Source: Isoetes taiwanensis
Taxonomy: Eukaryota > Streptophyta > Lycopodiopsida > Isoetales > Isoetaceae
Assembly: GCA_021234155.1 (NCBI GenBank)
Contig: JAJEKV010000081.1
Coordinates: 3,996,606-4,060,605 of the forward strand
DNA length: 64,000 nucleotides
Direction: 5' to 3'
The notes below the pieces were generated by a model. That model was not told the origin of the DNA and searched no databases. It saw nothing but the letters and a program-made list of their open reading frames with translations. This document shows positions 11,961 through 23,279 of the stretch, piece after piece (the stretch's first letter is position 1; every line of letters begins with the position of its first letter). The translations under genes were made by a program, and so were the position numbers.

Positions 11961-13225
11961 CAAGCTTTTTCTTCAAGAAATCATCCCCACGAAGTTCTTC
12001 CTCCTTCAACCACCTAATTCATGCCTGGCTGCGGATTCCCATCATGTCGTAGCCACATGTCGTAACCACATGTTTACTATATATCCTCGAGCTAATTTCA
12101 TCGAGGTAATTTTATAAATGAATGCTTGTGTGTGCTTTTTGACGTCCCAAGCACATATGGCGGTTCAAAATCAGTTTGTGCATTGCTTTTGCATCTTAAA
12201 TATCACATGTCCGCACTAATATGTTTTCAAAGAGAAACAGTTCAAGGGTGGCGGCCAAGATAAATTTCTTTTCTATATAAATGATATGCATGTCCAAACA
12301 TGGGCTCTATATCTGGTGGACGAAGAAAATTGTGGATTTAAACGTCCCAAGGAGACAATTTTCGCAACATAACAATAACGTAAATAAAGATGGATGGTGA
12401 TGAGCCAATTGTGTTCAAGTTGACTACAATCCGTGGATATATAAGTCTTAAAATGTTTCTCTCCTTTTCTATGTGTAGTCATGTTGATCTGATGAATGAA
12501 GGATGCATCCGTTTTGTTTTCATTGGTTGAATGGACAACATTTAGAACAATGTAGTTCCCTTTACAACCTCAGATGGCTGCATGAAGCATAAGTCTTGAA
12601 AATGGCAAGCCCTCTGGAAGCAGATTTGATGGCATGGGCAGGAATGCTTGCTCTGCACATCTCATTATAGAGGTGAGGAAATATGCTGCAAGCAAGTTTT
12701 TTGAACTTGAACCACAGGAATTCGAACAGTTCAGTTAAGACCTAAAATAAGGGAAACCTTTCCCTGGAGAACTCCTTAATTACAAGCAGTATTTTGGTCA
12801 CACTGTGCTGGGGCCAACTTGGTTTGGCAAGTTGATAACACTTTATGAGCATCTCTACAGTTGGTATACATATCAACCAATGCGTTTGAAATAACAAGGT
12901 TTAAGTGGATCCCAATCGCATATATCTGCTGGTCAATGGTCCGTATGCAACTAGAGAAAAGTGCGGTAACTCATCTTCTCGCCTAATTTTGAACATTGAT
13001 ATACCATACGTATAATTTTTCTCGTCTCTCATTTATGGGTCAATGAAGCTCAGTTATAACATGAATGTAAAAGGAAAATGCTGATATATACAAATCTTAA
13101 AAAAGCTAATTCAATTTACAAAACTGCCATGGCATGAGATACCTTAACATGAGAGTTAACTTTTCAATTGTGTAAACACATAGTATATACATAGTTACAG
13201 CCAAGAAAGACATACTTCACAGGTT

Positions 13226-13612
13226 CTAATCAGCATTGATTCCCAGAATCCTAACTCGCATGCTTGAAGCTTTGCAAATGAGGAGCACCATAAATGCACC
13301 AGTGTTGAAGAAAAAGGTAGGCTTGTGGTAATCTGTAGCATGTATTGCTATAAGATATCTGCAGAATATTAACACAAATAACATAAGTACTTTTGACTAC
13401 GACAAAGCAGCACAAAACGGAGTCCACAAGCTAAAATGTTAGAACGAAAGGTATAATTTCCAACTTACAGCACGATTGGCACTATAGTCAAAAACTTCTT
13501 ATTTCGTGTAAACTGACGACCATGATCAAGTTGCTCCCACCAAGTCAGCTCTTTGTATTGCCCTTGGTCTTCTTCATAAATGGTGTCTTTCCAATGGAAA
13601 ATAATAAGTTAC
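13226..13612 (-). pseudogene. ORMDL (ORM1-like) gene fragment, two exons
   Basis: ORMDL proteins are small ER membrane proteins that restrain serine palmitoyltransferase in sphingolipid synthesis. Exon 13612-13469 reads [20 protein letters not shown] and [21 protein letters not shown] 110-bp intron (13468-13359) has donor GTAAGT and acceptor CTGCAG. The last exon (13358-13226) reads YLIAIHATDYHKPTFFFNTG and then ICKASSMRVRILGINAD followed by a stop. Splicing keeps the frame. These match the conserved C-terminal half of the family (WWEQ, TRN+KFL, TDY, FFNT, VRI(F/L)GIN). The start, the N-terminal half and the first membrane segment are missing. Just upstream, VTYY is out of frame with HWK because about two T are missing from a T run. 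It lies inside the 11.3-14.7 kb insertion. Confidence 0.85.
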
Positions 13613-14869
13613 CCAAAGAAAACATCAGTTTCTGTTTGCACATTATCCGCTCCACAAAGTATTACATTATAGCTCCCAAAAAATTATTTTAAAGCGTATC
13701 CAAACACTAAGAATCTCCAAACCTCATTGCTAACATTGAAAAACTCAGGACAGGCTCTTGAATGGTGAACACAATAAGCAGTAACAAAAACTCTGAAAAC
13801 TTAAGAAAAATCAAAGGAAGAATATATCTTCCAGAAACTACTCGCAGAGTGCTACAGCTTATATGCATGAATGAAATGAACTGGACCTAGCCAAGAATGT
13901 TATCTGAACTTCACATGAAGAAATAAAAATATTCAAGCAGATAAATAATAAATCTTAGATTAAGAACCTGCTGTAGTCTGGTTCTTTCTGGCCCCTGACT
14001 CATGCCTCGTGGATGAAACATTGAAAAGGGCAAAACATTTCTTTCCAAATGCTTAAACCAGCACCTTTTAAAACCAAGCAAAATGATGATTGCAAGATCG
14101 CCAATGGCGAATCCAGAGCTTTTGATCTTAACGAAAGCCCTTCCGGCAAGTTTCTAAGCCATTGAATCGGTGTATGTGCCATTGAATCGGTGCTGGCTAC
14201 AGTCTGGTGGAAAGCCTGACATGCTTGGAGCGAACCCTCTGGTAGATCGAAGCATCAGGTAGTGGCGACTTGGCCCTAAGTCATCCTTATGCCCCTAAAC
14301 CGATTTTCAAGAAGCCCTAAATCGATTTCAGAGATATTCCAATGTTTTACCATAATCTAACGATGCTGCATCCCAGCTTGCTTGAAGATCCAATAGCTTC
14401 TGGCTATGACGAAGGCCATGATGGCCGCCCCACCGACCGCCAGATCCACGAGCAAAAATGAGCGCCAAAGATATTCTGAGCGATGCCATAGACAATAAAA
14501 TTTGCTGCCGTCGTAAAGAAAACTGGCTATATTTTTGAATTTTTGGAAACCTCCTCCCGAGGTTAGTAGATTGGAAACCTCCCCCAGGCGGCTAATGAAA
14601 GCAGGGAGGTTTCTATAAGAGAAAATTTGGGAGTTTTCCATTCTTGGGACCCTAACCCACCCCGCGTATATAATTTGGAGCGAGCTATTCTAGTGTTGTC
14701 CAATCCTCCACAACATCCGTGGGTCTCATTTGTCGATTACATGCTACCGGCAATGGTGAACCACATAGTTGGTTTCCTTCAATGCGTATGCTTTGAACCC
14801 TTGCGTCACAATGATCACTGCTGGAACATGCCCCGCTTAAATTGTTATGAGACACATCAAGCCCCCCAA

Positions 14870-16300
14870 ACCGCCAATGCTACATATCTCACCTGAAGAG
14901 TACCACTTAACCGATTCCAAGAAAGATCTAAGGACTCCATAAAAGCCTTAAGATTTCCTAGCTCACGAGGAATCTCACCGCTTTGAACCGATATTATGGA
15001 CAAGTTCCATGAGTTTTGGTAATATAAGCCCACCCAATTGCTTGAATGGATATGTTCAACTCATTGTTGGATACCGCCAAAGATTGTTGCTCCTGTTCTT
15101 TACTCATCGAAAAGTACCGAGAATCACCCTTCCAATGTATAATCGATATGATATAGAAATAAGCCCAATAGCTTTCACCCCAATAGCTCATGTTTGTAGC
15201 CAGATTAGTCTTGACAGGTTTTATGGCAAAAGTCTTCCAAAGGAGCTTATTGTTTGATAGATCTAGAATCATTAGCCAAATTAAACTGCCAATACATCTG
15301 TGCATTGTCCCTTCCTAGATTATTGGTGCCGCATTGAGGACGACTAGCTTTTCACCGATAGCAAAGCTCCTTTGGAAATGGGCCAAAAATTCATTATTGT
15401 AATAAATCCACCATAATCCACCATGACAAGCCCCATAGTGGTTGAACTGTCCAGAAAATTATTATTGTTTCAATCTAATGATGCCAAACTTCGAAATAGT
15501 CAAGTTAGGACGATATATCCCTGACAGTTAGTTTGTTGTCATTCAAAGGCCAAATAGTCCAAATACACCAGCTCCGCTACTTATTTCCAAGCTCAAAAAG
15601 GTATCCTTTACCAGTCGTGATTTGGACGAGGTCCAAGAATCGAGATGCATAGGTTTGAAAGTTGGTTTGGCACTTTACCACCAAAAATTATTACAATGAC
15701 CATAGTTATAGCCATAAAGCTTGCCCAATTGGTCCGACATTACCAACAAAAAATTATTTTCAACGCCCATACGACAATTGAGAAAATCGGCCCAATTGAT
15801 CCGATATTACCCGCCAAAGCATTGGAAGAGAGAGACAAATGGCTAAGAAGTGTACGCTTGCTTACCTCAATCTAATATTATTTCTTAAATTATTAAATTC
15901 AGATGTAGCCATTCAAGATCGAGCAGCTTTTGCAAAAAGCTCTCTGTGATATATTTTTGAGAGAGATCCGAATGAGTGAGAGCAGACAATTAACCAAACC
16001 TCCCGAATGTTACCGCAAAATTATTCTTACCAAGATCTAGATATATGAGAGAGTACATCCCCGAGCAACACTTCCGCAAGGTTACCGATAAGTCGCTCCA
16101 AAAGATATTTAATTCCCTGAAGAGCGTAACAATTAGTAAAACCGGTAATGCTACCCATCAAGTAGCTGTGGGACTAGATCTAGATGAGATAGAACAGAGT
16201 AAGGCTTGGTGAACAATGCATCGATCTCACCCGATAAGAATGCACTTTGGGAACCCTGAAAGTGAAACGATCCTATTTGCATTCCTCTGTATCGTAGAAA
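14870..16300 (-). pseudogene. LRR receptor-like protein pseudogene
   Basis: The minus strand shows successive plant extracellular LRR motifs in shifting frames: SVLSHLDLVPQ (about 16200), YSLIYLDLGKNNF (about 16050), LSLSSNALAGNIGSIG (about 15800), GGKVPNQLSNL (about 15680), IGSLIWLMILDLSNNKL (15240-15305) and SGEIPRELGNLKA with LDLSWNRLSG (about 14900-14980). The aromatic-rich stretch between the last two (YFYIISIIHWKGDSRYF) resembles the island of receptor-like proteins. Such proteins sense peptides or microbial patterns at the plasma membrane. Stops and frameshifts occur about every 100 bp and no signal peptide, membrane segment or kinase could be placed. Confidence 0.65.
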
Positions 16301-17266
16301 CCCTATGGGCAAAGAGAGTGAACCAAACAAAGTGCGTAAATTGATCCATTTACCGCACTATACATCACAATTCTCGCACTTCCCATTTTGCAATTCATCT
16401 CCCAAAGGTCCGTATACATATGCATCGATTTCTATTCTCAGACGTGTAGCCCAGAATCACAAGTACGCCCCGGCCCAGCTGCACATTAGACTTCGCTTAT
16501 TTGCATTCCAATCTAGCAAATAATTATATGGATCAGAAGACCATCCTTAAAACGCAAAAGAGCAAAGAATTCCTCATCATTATGTGCTCCAGAGTAATGA
16601 TACGCCGGCTTAGAAGAAGAGCATGAATAACAACAATCTTCCCATTATTGTGTGTATTAGAATAAGAGCATAGCAACATTTCCAAATGCAATATGAAAAG
16701 ATTGAATCACATTTCGATCAAACCTTTCCTTGGATAGAATGTGACTTCATGGCTTGTCACCGCGACCCTACTCAAACGGAAAACAATTAAAACAAACGGA
16801 AGCTTTAAATGTGGTTCTTTTCTATTCATCTTCTGAATACATGGTTGCTTGAAATTACCGGGTTTTTTTTTACTTTTATATCCCGAAACCTCTCTGATAT
16901 TTTGAAGGGCTACTTCTTAGTCTTTTTGCTTTAAGCGGCTTCCTCAACAAGTTTCCTTTTGTTTCAGGTCGTAATCCGGCCTGACTTATGAATCGCACTT
17001 GTTCCTGCTTCTATTTGTTTCCCGATGTTTCAGATTTGCCGACCTGCAGCTTCAACATGCCGAGAAAATTGATTTTTTTGCTCTCCTCCTGAGCCCTATT
17101 CATGCTTTTTATACTGTCTGCGGACCACTATAGCTAATGCCCAACGAAGCCTTCCCGCATAGCCACCGGCCACGCCGCCGCCATCGCCGCCATAGCTCTT
17201 CCGCCATAAAATGGTGATCAAAAAGACACGGGGCTAAATGTTACCGGACGTAATTTCATAACGATA
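16300..17266. other. No gene recognised; holds a dispersed repeat (16700-16818)
   Basis: This may include the lost 5' part of the LRR gene. The block 16700-16818, from GATTGAATCA to AAATGTGGTTC, recurs at 20193-20322. Parts of its right flank (AAATGTGGTTC, then ATTACTTGCTTAATTAATT) recur around 17415 and 27023-27090, so this is a family of dispersed repeat fragments. Confidence 0.5.
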
Positions 17267-17386
17267 TTTTCATTAGAGATTATTACGCATTGTGGGGTGC
17301 CCGGCCGTGACCCGCCGCCTTCATTCGCGCGAAGAGCCGCCGGGCACTTTACACTGCGTAATATGCGTAATGGGTCCTAATGAAAA
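17267..17386. mobile_element. 120-bp foldback (MITE-like) element
   Basis: The left arm TTTTCATTAG and the right arm CTAATGAAAA are inverted. Inner parts also pair (ATTACGCA with TGCGTAAT, GTGCCCGG with CCGGGCAC) around a GC-rich loop. Near-symmetrical hairpins of this size are typical of small non-autonomous DNA elements. A TA on each side is a possible target duplication but is weak. Confidence 0.5.
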
Positions 17387-17699
17387 TTACCTAAAGAAAG
17401 AAATTCTCGCCAAAATTACTTGCTTAATTAATTTTTACTGTTTCGATTTTTTAATATTGCACGCAGGAATTTAAAATGGAATTGGGACGAAGCGTGTAAT
17501 TGAATTGAATTGGCTCGGATGGACTTTTATTGTCCATGAACACCATGAGATCTATGGGACCCAAAGAGGGTACTTCTTTCATATTTATGAGGATGGATAT
17601 GATATTGTTCATTTCCATATTTTAAAACCTTGGTCTTTTCATTTATTAATTTACACGAAATGCTTACATACTCATGGTATCAAATGAATTGAGACGTCA

Positions 17700-18260
17700 A
17701 CTAGTAAACGTGGTGTTTGCATTGCAAGCAAGTAAGGTGTGTGTTTCTTCGTAGACTGGGCATTTTCATTTAAAAATTGGGGAGTGCCATCAAGGACCTT
17801 TAATGGACCCATTTGTCAGGCAGAGAATAACCATTTTGTGTGTGTATGCTTTCCTATCACATAAATTCTGACAATGGTGCATTGACAATGAGGAAACAAT
17901 CATGTTATCAATTCTAAATGCATTTGTTAAGTATTAGATTCCTCCTAATGTTATCTTCAATAACATACAATGGGTTAGAACATTGAACATTTTTGGATAG
18001 GTGCTCGAATGCGCATTCAAACAATGAGAGCGCAATTGTCCACTTTGTAAAAAGTACCATTTGTTTTCCTTACATTTGGATGAACATAAGGGGTCATTGT
18101 TCGCTATGGTGGATTGTGGTCGCCAACTTGAATGTTCCAAAATTGATAATAATTTCTGGTAAGAGGGCCGACATGCAGAGAGTTTCCCTTTTAGGTGGAA
18201 TACCGCAATGGTAAGCAACACATGAGCAATCTTTCTAACAATTTTACTTTTTTAGGAATA
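17700..18260 (+). pseudogene. Possible Ulp1-like protease fragment
   Basis: The frame at 17993-18214 contains HCSLWWIVVANLNVPKLIII, which resembles the His-centred strand of C48 (Ulp1) cysteine proteases (H-x-S-L-x-V-V-x-N-L). Such domains are often carried by CACTA and Mutator-like elements in plants. The catalytic Asp and Cys regions were not found. The match is short and may be fortuitous. Confidence 0.2.
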
Positions 18261-20192
18261 AGTCCCTTGGGATGCACCTATCCTATTGGGGATATGCCAC
18301 CGCAGACATAGGGTGGTAAAAATCCCTATATACTTATATACTTTTTATAAAACACCTAGCATACGAAGTTTTGAATTTTGCATGCATATACCTACCCAAT
18401 TTTATATGCCATTTTATCAATAAAACCCTTGTAAATTTTATTTATTGGATATTACATACCCCCCAATATGTGTACGTAACTTTAATAAGTATATAGTTAA
18501 TGGAAGATTGATTTAAATTGAGTTGAACTATAATGCTTGCTCAAATATGTGAGCCTATCGTGATTCTCCTCATGCTAATCTTCAAATATTAAGCTCATCT
18601 AATGGTATGCAAATATCAAGAAAATAGTTTCATTACATACCTCCAAAATTTTAAAGCAAATCACAAGATTTATCTATCCGTTGTAATTGACCTTATATGC
18701 CAAAAAGCATTTCAAAATTCGCACCATCCATCCAAACAAGAGGAAAAAAATAAAGAGGAAGCCAAATCGCTTTTACATTTGTGGATCCATCATAGAAAAA
18801 GAAAGTATTCAAGAAGAGAAAAAAAACCCTTACCATTGAATTATTGTTCCATCCCCGATTGATTCCTCTAGGAATAGGGTCAACAAGTAAACCTCCTCCC
18901 TCACGAGACTTGTTTCCTCGCCAAGTAAACCCTCTCCTTTCTTCTACAAAAATTCAAACAAATAATGTATTTTGTGTTGTAGGTATATATATGGCATAAT
19001 CCCAAGAACACCCCCTTTGTGTTTACACACATGGTTTCACCCCAAGTATTCTATGACTTTGAATAAGTCACCATGTGCTATGCTATTTTGTCATTTTTTG
19101 CAATGGACAGTATTGCAAAAGGCTGCAATGGCCAATGACAAACACATATAGAGGACGCTATGATAATATAAAAGTGATAATCAATCAATGGAGCTTCGCA
19201 CAAAGGGTTTTTTTTCAATCTCACTTAGAGACCTCATTAGTATTTCATTTGCAATGCTGCCTTATTTTTTATTGCACATGCATGGGTGCCTACAACGGCA
19301 GTCAGTTGGAACAATAGTAAGCATAATTCTATGCTAATTTGTCAATTTCATGATTAGATCCCTCCCTTTGAATGTTGCTCAAATTTAGTAGATAACGCCC
19401 TTTTCTTAGATTAAATCTGATTATTTTACTTGAAAACCACATTTTCTTCTAACAAAGTAGTATTATTTAATGTACAATATCAATTTACATTTGTTCAAGA
19501 TTTGTCAAGTCCAATGCACCTTAAAGGTGAGACAACACACCAAAAGATCGAGGTGCAAATGCATCAATCAAGTGCCATGAACCCTATTAATACTGCTTTT
19601 GGTTAGTAAAGCTTTGAAAACTTTGATTGTTATGGTTTTAGGGTTCAAAAAGATACAAAATGTAAAATCTCTTTGAATAAGATCGGCATCATTTTGCCAA
19701 TGATGACTCGTATTGTCAAAAAGATCCCTAAGTACAGACGCCTTTGATATCTTATTTTCCTCTAAAAGCATGAAGAGTAAATTGAATTGATTGGCCCCCA
19801 TTTGTCGTCAGATTTTGTGGGGAGCTTCCTAAAGAAAAAAGTTTATTACCTAAATTTCTATGGAACCAAAGGTCTCATTTCTCGCCAAAACCGAATGTAT
19901 ACAAAGTCTTATTTGCTTAAATGTCCAAAAATAATTGGCTAGAAAATGACACTTTGTCACGAAAAAGGGCCTATTGAATTGTATGCAAATCTTAGGTATT
20001 AACTAATGTCTAAACTACACACGTTTACTTGAGGGGTAAGGCTTAAAGTATCAATGTATATATATACAAGAAGCTTTCTATATCGTATGTATGCGCTCAG
20101 AGATAATATCTAGTTTCAACCAAAGTCTTTTGAAGATTCAAAAAAATTTAGGACATCAAGTTCTAAGTTGAGGCTAGGTAGAAATGTAATGA
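18261..20192. other. AT-rich anonymous DNA
   Basis: No coding homology, RNA gene or clear repeat structure was recognised on either strand. ORFs here are short and lack domain motifs. Confidence 0.5.
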
Positions 20193-20322
20193 TGATTGAA
20201 TCAAGATTTCGATCAAAACATTCCCCTTGATAGAATGACTTTTATGGCTTGTCACTATCATGGACCCTACTCAAACCAAAACAATTAAAATAAATGGAAG
20301 CTTAAATGTGGTTCATAAATGG
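20193..20322. repeat. Dispersed repeat copy (matches 16700-16818)
   Basis: This shares GATTGAATCA, TTTCGATCAAA, TGGCTTGTCAC, CCCTACTCAAAC and AAATGTGGTTC in the same order as the copy at 16.7 kb. A GC-richer unrecognised stretch follows (20330-20600). Confidence 0.7.
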
Positions 20323-20534
20323 TTCTGGCGCAGCGCAAAGCTATGCATTAGGGGCGTCCGAGGCGTAGAGCCGCTTCCGCCTCCATTTCCGCACTAGCAC
20401 CGCTTCATTGCTCTCCTAAAAACCATCTCAGAAGTAGCTGTGAACGCCGCCATTCCGGCAGAGAAAACTGAGTTACCTAGTCTCTTGGAAACTGGGTTAC
20501 ATCGAAGCCTTCATAGTTTCTTGCAGTAAAGCCT

Positions 20535-21008
20535 CTAACGGCATTTTACTCTTTCCGGGCCTCCTCGCCACCGTGAAGCAAGATGTTTCAAATTTTGGGA
20601 GATCTTTTTGAGGCAAGAACACATCGAAAATGGCTTAGATGCCTCTATAAGGTGGAGTAAAGATTTGTCGGGCAGATCTATCAAGTGGTGCGCCTTCAAT
20701 TTTTGCAACTTCATTTTCTTTATCATCCAGTTCTTTCGCATTTGGCTATTTCTTTCCCGCTTTCCTACCTTCTTTCTAGCGTATGGTTCAAATTGTGCAT
20801 TAGATGGTTGGGGAAGATTCTTTTTCTTAGCAAGTACCTTCATATGGGTCTCAGTTTTGGTCGATTCCGGCCCAAATGCAAGGTTAAGGTGTGAAAAGGA
20901 GAAAAAGTGAATTGTTTCTTTTAGCACTTTGCCCATCTCAAGTACCGCTATGCTTGAGGGTTGCCAATTTTGCCGTGGTTTTGGTATTTTATACAAGAAC
21001 TCTGGCAA
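20535..21008 (-). other. Unrecognised 157-codon open frame, K-rich
   Basis: A Met-initiated frame is open for 157 codons and has a basic middle part (RKKVGKRERNSQMRKNW). No family is recognised. Its N-terminal part overlaps the short tandem repeat at 20937-21200, which argues against a real gene. No exon signals were identified. Confidence 0.15.
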
Positions 21009-21200
21009 TCGATATGCTTGAGAGATTACCGATATTAATTGGTTTTGTATTTTATGCCAAGAACTCTCAAGTACCGCTATGCTTGAGAGATTCCTATTGG
21101 CTTTGGTATTTTATGCCAAGAACCTCACAATCTTCACAAGTACTCATATGCTTGGTCGATTATGCTCAAATACCGATATATGTTTGAGTGAGAGCTTCTG
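20937..21200. repeat. Degenerate ~60-bp tandem repeats (TATGCTTGAG units)
   Basis: About four copies carry CTCAAGTACCGCTATGCTTG or derivatives, alternating with GGTATTTTATGCCAAGAAC. Confidence 0.7.
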
Positions 21201-22920
21201 ATTTCATATTATCTTGCCGCAATTTGGCATGTATATGAAGCCTTACACGCTTTTTATCCTTTTCAAAGATTTTGAGGACTTTTATGACTCTCAAATGTTA
21301 TGAATCTTCGTGCCTTTCGTATTTGTCTTTTAGCATCATCAGCACTATATTTGGTCACCATGTGGGAAGATTTGTGGAACTTCAAGTGTATCACCTTCCA
21401 AGAGTAATCCATAATAAGTTTTTGTTAGTAAAGAATGAAGATATCGAGATTTACTCCCCTGAGTAATTCTCTACTAACATCAAACATTGTACTTTTTTAT
21501 TTATATAATATAAAACAAGGTGTCAAGTCGGAGGGCCCCTGCCCAAAATTCCGAGAGGTGAAGTGGCTTAAATCATATTTCCAGTTATATTTTCAAGCAA
21601 AATTGCAATCAAAACAATAAATACAAAACAATACAATACTTGATTCTTGTTTTCAACAAGAATTTCTCCCTTGATCCCTAAAATATTATTCTAGTTCGAA
21701 AGGGCCACAATCTTATAAAAGATATGCTGCCGTGAGTTTAAATCGTGAATTGTAAACATGACGGTTATTTTAGCTTGTGCGCCAAATTTGTTCATGCGGA
21801 TATGTGTTAATTTAGTCGTGCTATAATTTGTTTGCTTTGATATGCTTCCATATATATGCTTGTCCTTCACATGGTTCAAAATTGTTCACAACTATTCATT
21901 TTCTAGATATTCAAGTGATCACTTAATAAAAAGAAGAATATATTTTAAAGCACGCCTTCTATACCCACATCGTTTCCAAAGATCATCCTCCAAGACCATC
22001 TCCAAATAAAAGGTATTACGAATTAGAAGTCAAACAAGAATTGGTAAAAAAGAACATCTAATCCAAAATTCACCATATAACAAAGGCAAAAATTCAAGTC
22101 ATATTTTATTTTCAAATGAACTTTTGTATAGATAATAATACATGTTTAATATGTACATGGTTCAAAAACTTAGAAAAAAAAAAAAAAATACTTGCACAAC
22201 ATAATCACAACCTATTGAAGTAAACAATTCACATTCGCACCAAGTAGACATGAAATGAGGCCAAACGCGCTTTTTCCCATTTTACTTATAGCTAGCATAA
22301 GATCCATATTAGCTCGCATAAGATCCGTGATCTTCAAGTCGCTTTTCATTGTGCAATAAAACTTTCTTTGTCCGAGATTATTCTATGGCAAATCATCCAC
22401 CAAAATGATGATGGATAATTTCTTCATTGGCCATATTCCAAAACCATACGACATCTCCTCTCAATAGTTATAAGGCATCAAGTCAATGCATAAATTATAA
22501 CTATATGTCGCGCCTTTACTTTTCACGATGAACATCTTCCACAAAGACCACCGGGTGACTAATAGCTTTTAGCGTATATTAAATATTCATCGACGCCGCT
22601 ATACACCACATGGAAACAATGTGACATTTAGTGAATTGAACCATATAGAGGGGTATAAGTTAGACTACGAACAGCAAATGATAACAAGTGCTGTTCCATA
22701 GACATCTTAATTTGTTGCAAAATTAAATACTTTGCTTTTTATCTCATATCTGTCTGAGTCAACATTAAGGCCTTAAAGTGGCTTGTTTTGCAAAAAGAAG
22801 CAAATGGTTGTTCTAGATGATATTGCAAATTTGTTTTAAATATTGTGGTCACTTTGCATTTCCGAAAGGCGGACTAGTTATTCATCAACAGTCAATGACA
22901 ACCACCAAGCAACAAATTTA
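21201..22920. other. AT-rich anonymous DNA
   Basis: No gene, RNA or transposon signature was recognised. An A-rich run lies at about 22170. Confidence 0.5.
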
Positions 22921-23279
22921 GTGTAATCATTGCTGGTTATCCGACAGAATATCTGCTCTTTAACTCTGTTAAATTTTCTAGCACCACCAAGAAATCAAAC
23001 TGATGGGTCTCAAGGGATTCTTATTGTTAGAGACTTGCTTCAGACCCTTCCTGATGTGCACTCATTGAACTCGACAGGTTTCACATTATTGAAGTGGGAC
23101 CTGAGCTCCTTCGCTTACTTTCTTGGATTTTGAACTTATCAGGAACGCTTCAGCAGTATGGATCTTTTTATGCTTTTGGCATCCTATTCTGGAAAGATTC
23201 ACATTATTCTTTCCATTTCCATCTTCAGTCCAGAAACCCCTGGTTGAAAATGACTTATAGAACCAGCCGATGTTTTCAA

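Larger units (their letters stand above)
11312..14682. mobile_element. ~3.37-kb insertion with inverted-repeat-like ends carrying a gene fragment
   Basis: Comparison with copy 1 (7510-7530) shows that sequence after TTTGAACCA is displaced until AGCTATTCTAG resumes at 14683. The left end begins CCAAATTTAT and the right end finishes TATAATTTGG, and matching GAAACCTCCC/GGGAGGTTTC motifs with CCAATGGAA/TTCCATT lie inside both ends, giving imperfect terminal inverted repeats of very roughly 100 bp. No clear target duplication was found and no transposase was recognised. The interior holds an ORMDL fragment (13226-13612), minisatellites and anonymous DNA. It resembles a Mutator-like or other TIR element that captured host DNA (Pack-type); the superfamily is uncertain. 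Confidence 0.55.
8510..14910. repeat. Duplicated segment, copy 2, split by two insertions
   Basis: The pieces 8510-8787, 10349-11311 and 14683-14910 together correspond to copy 1 at 5660-7757. The first break is an LTR with a target-site duplication. The second is a ~3.37-kb insertion with inverted-repeat-like ends. Copy 1 is uninterrupted at both points, which gives the empty-site sequence for each insertion. Confidence 0.8.

Noticed and set aside
11312-14682. A 9-bp target duplication proving a Mutator-like element
   Set aside because: The flanks (TACTTTGAA and AGCGAGCTA) do not match, so the superfamily was left open.
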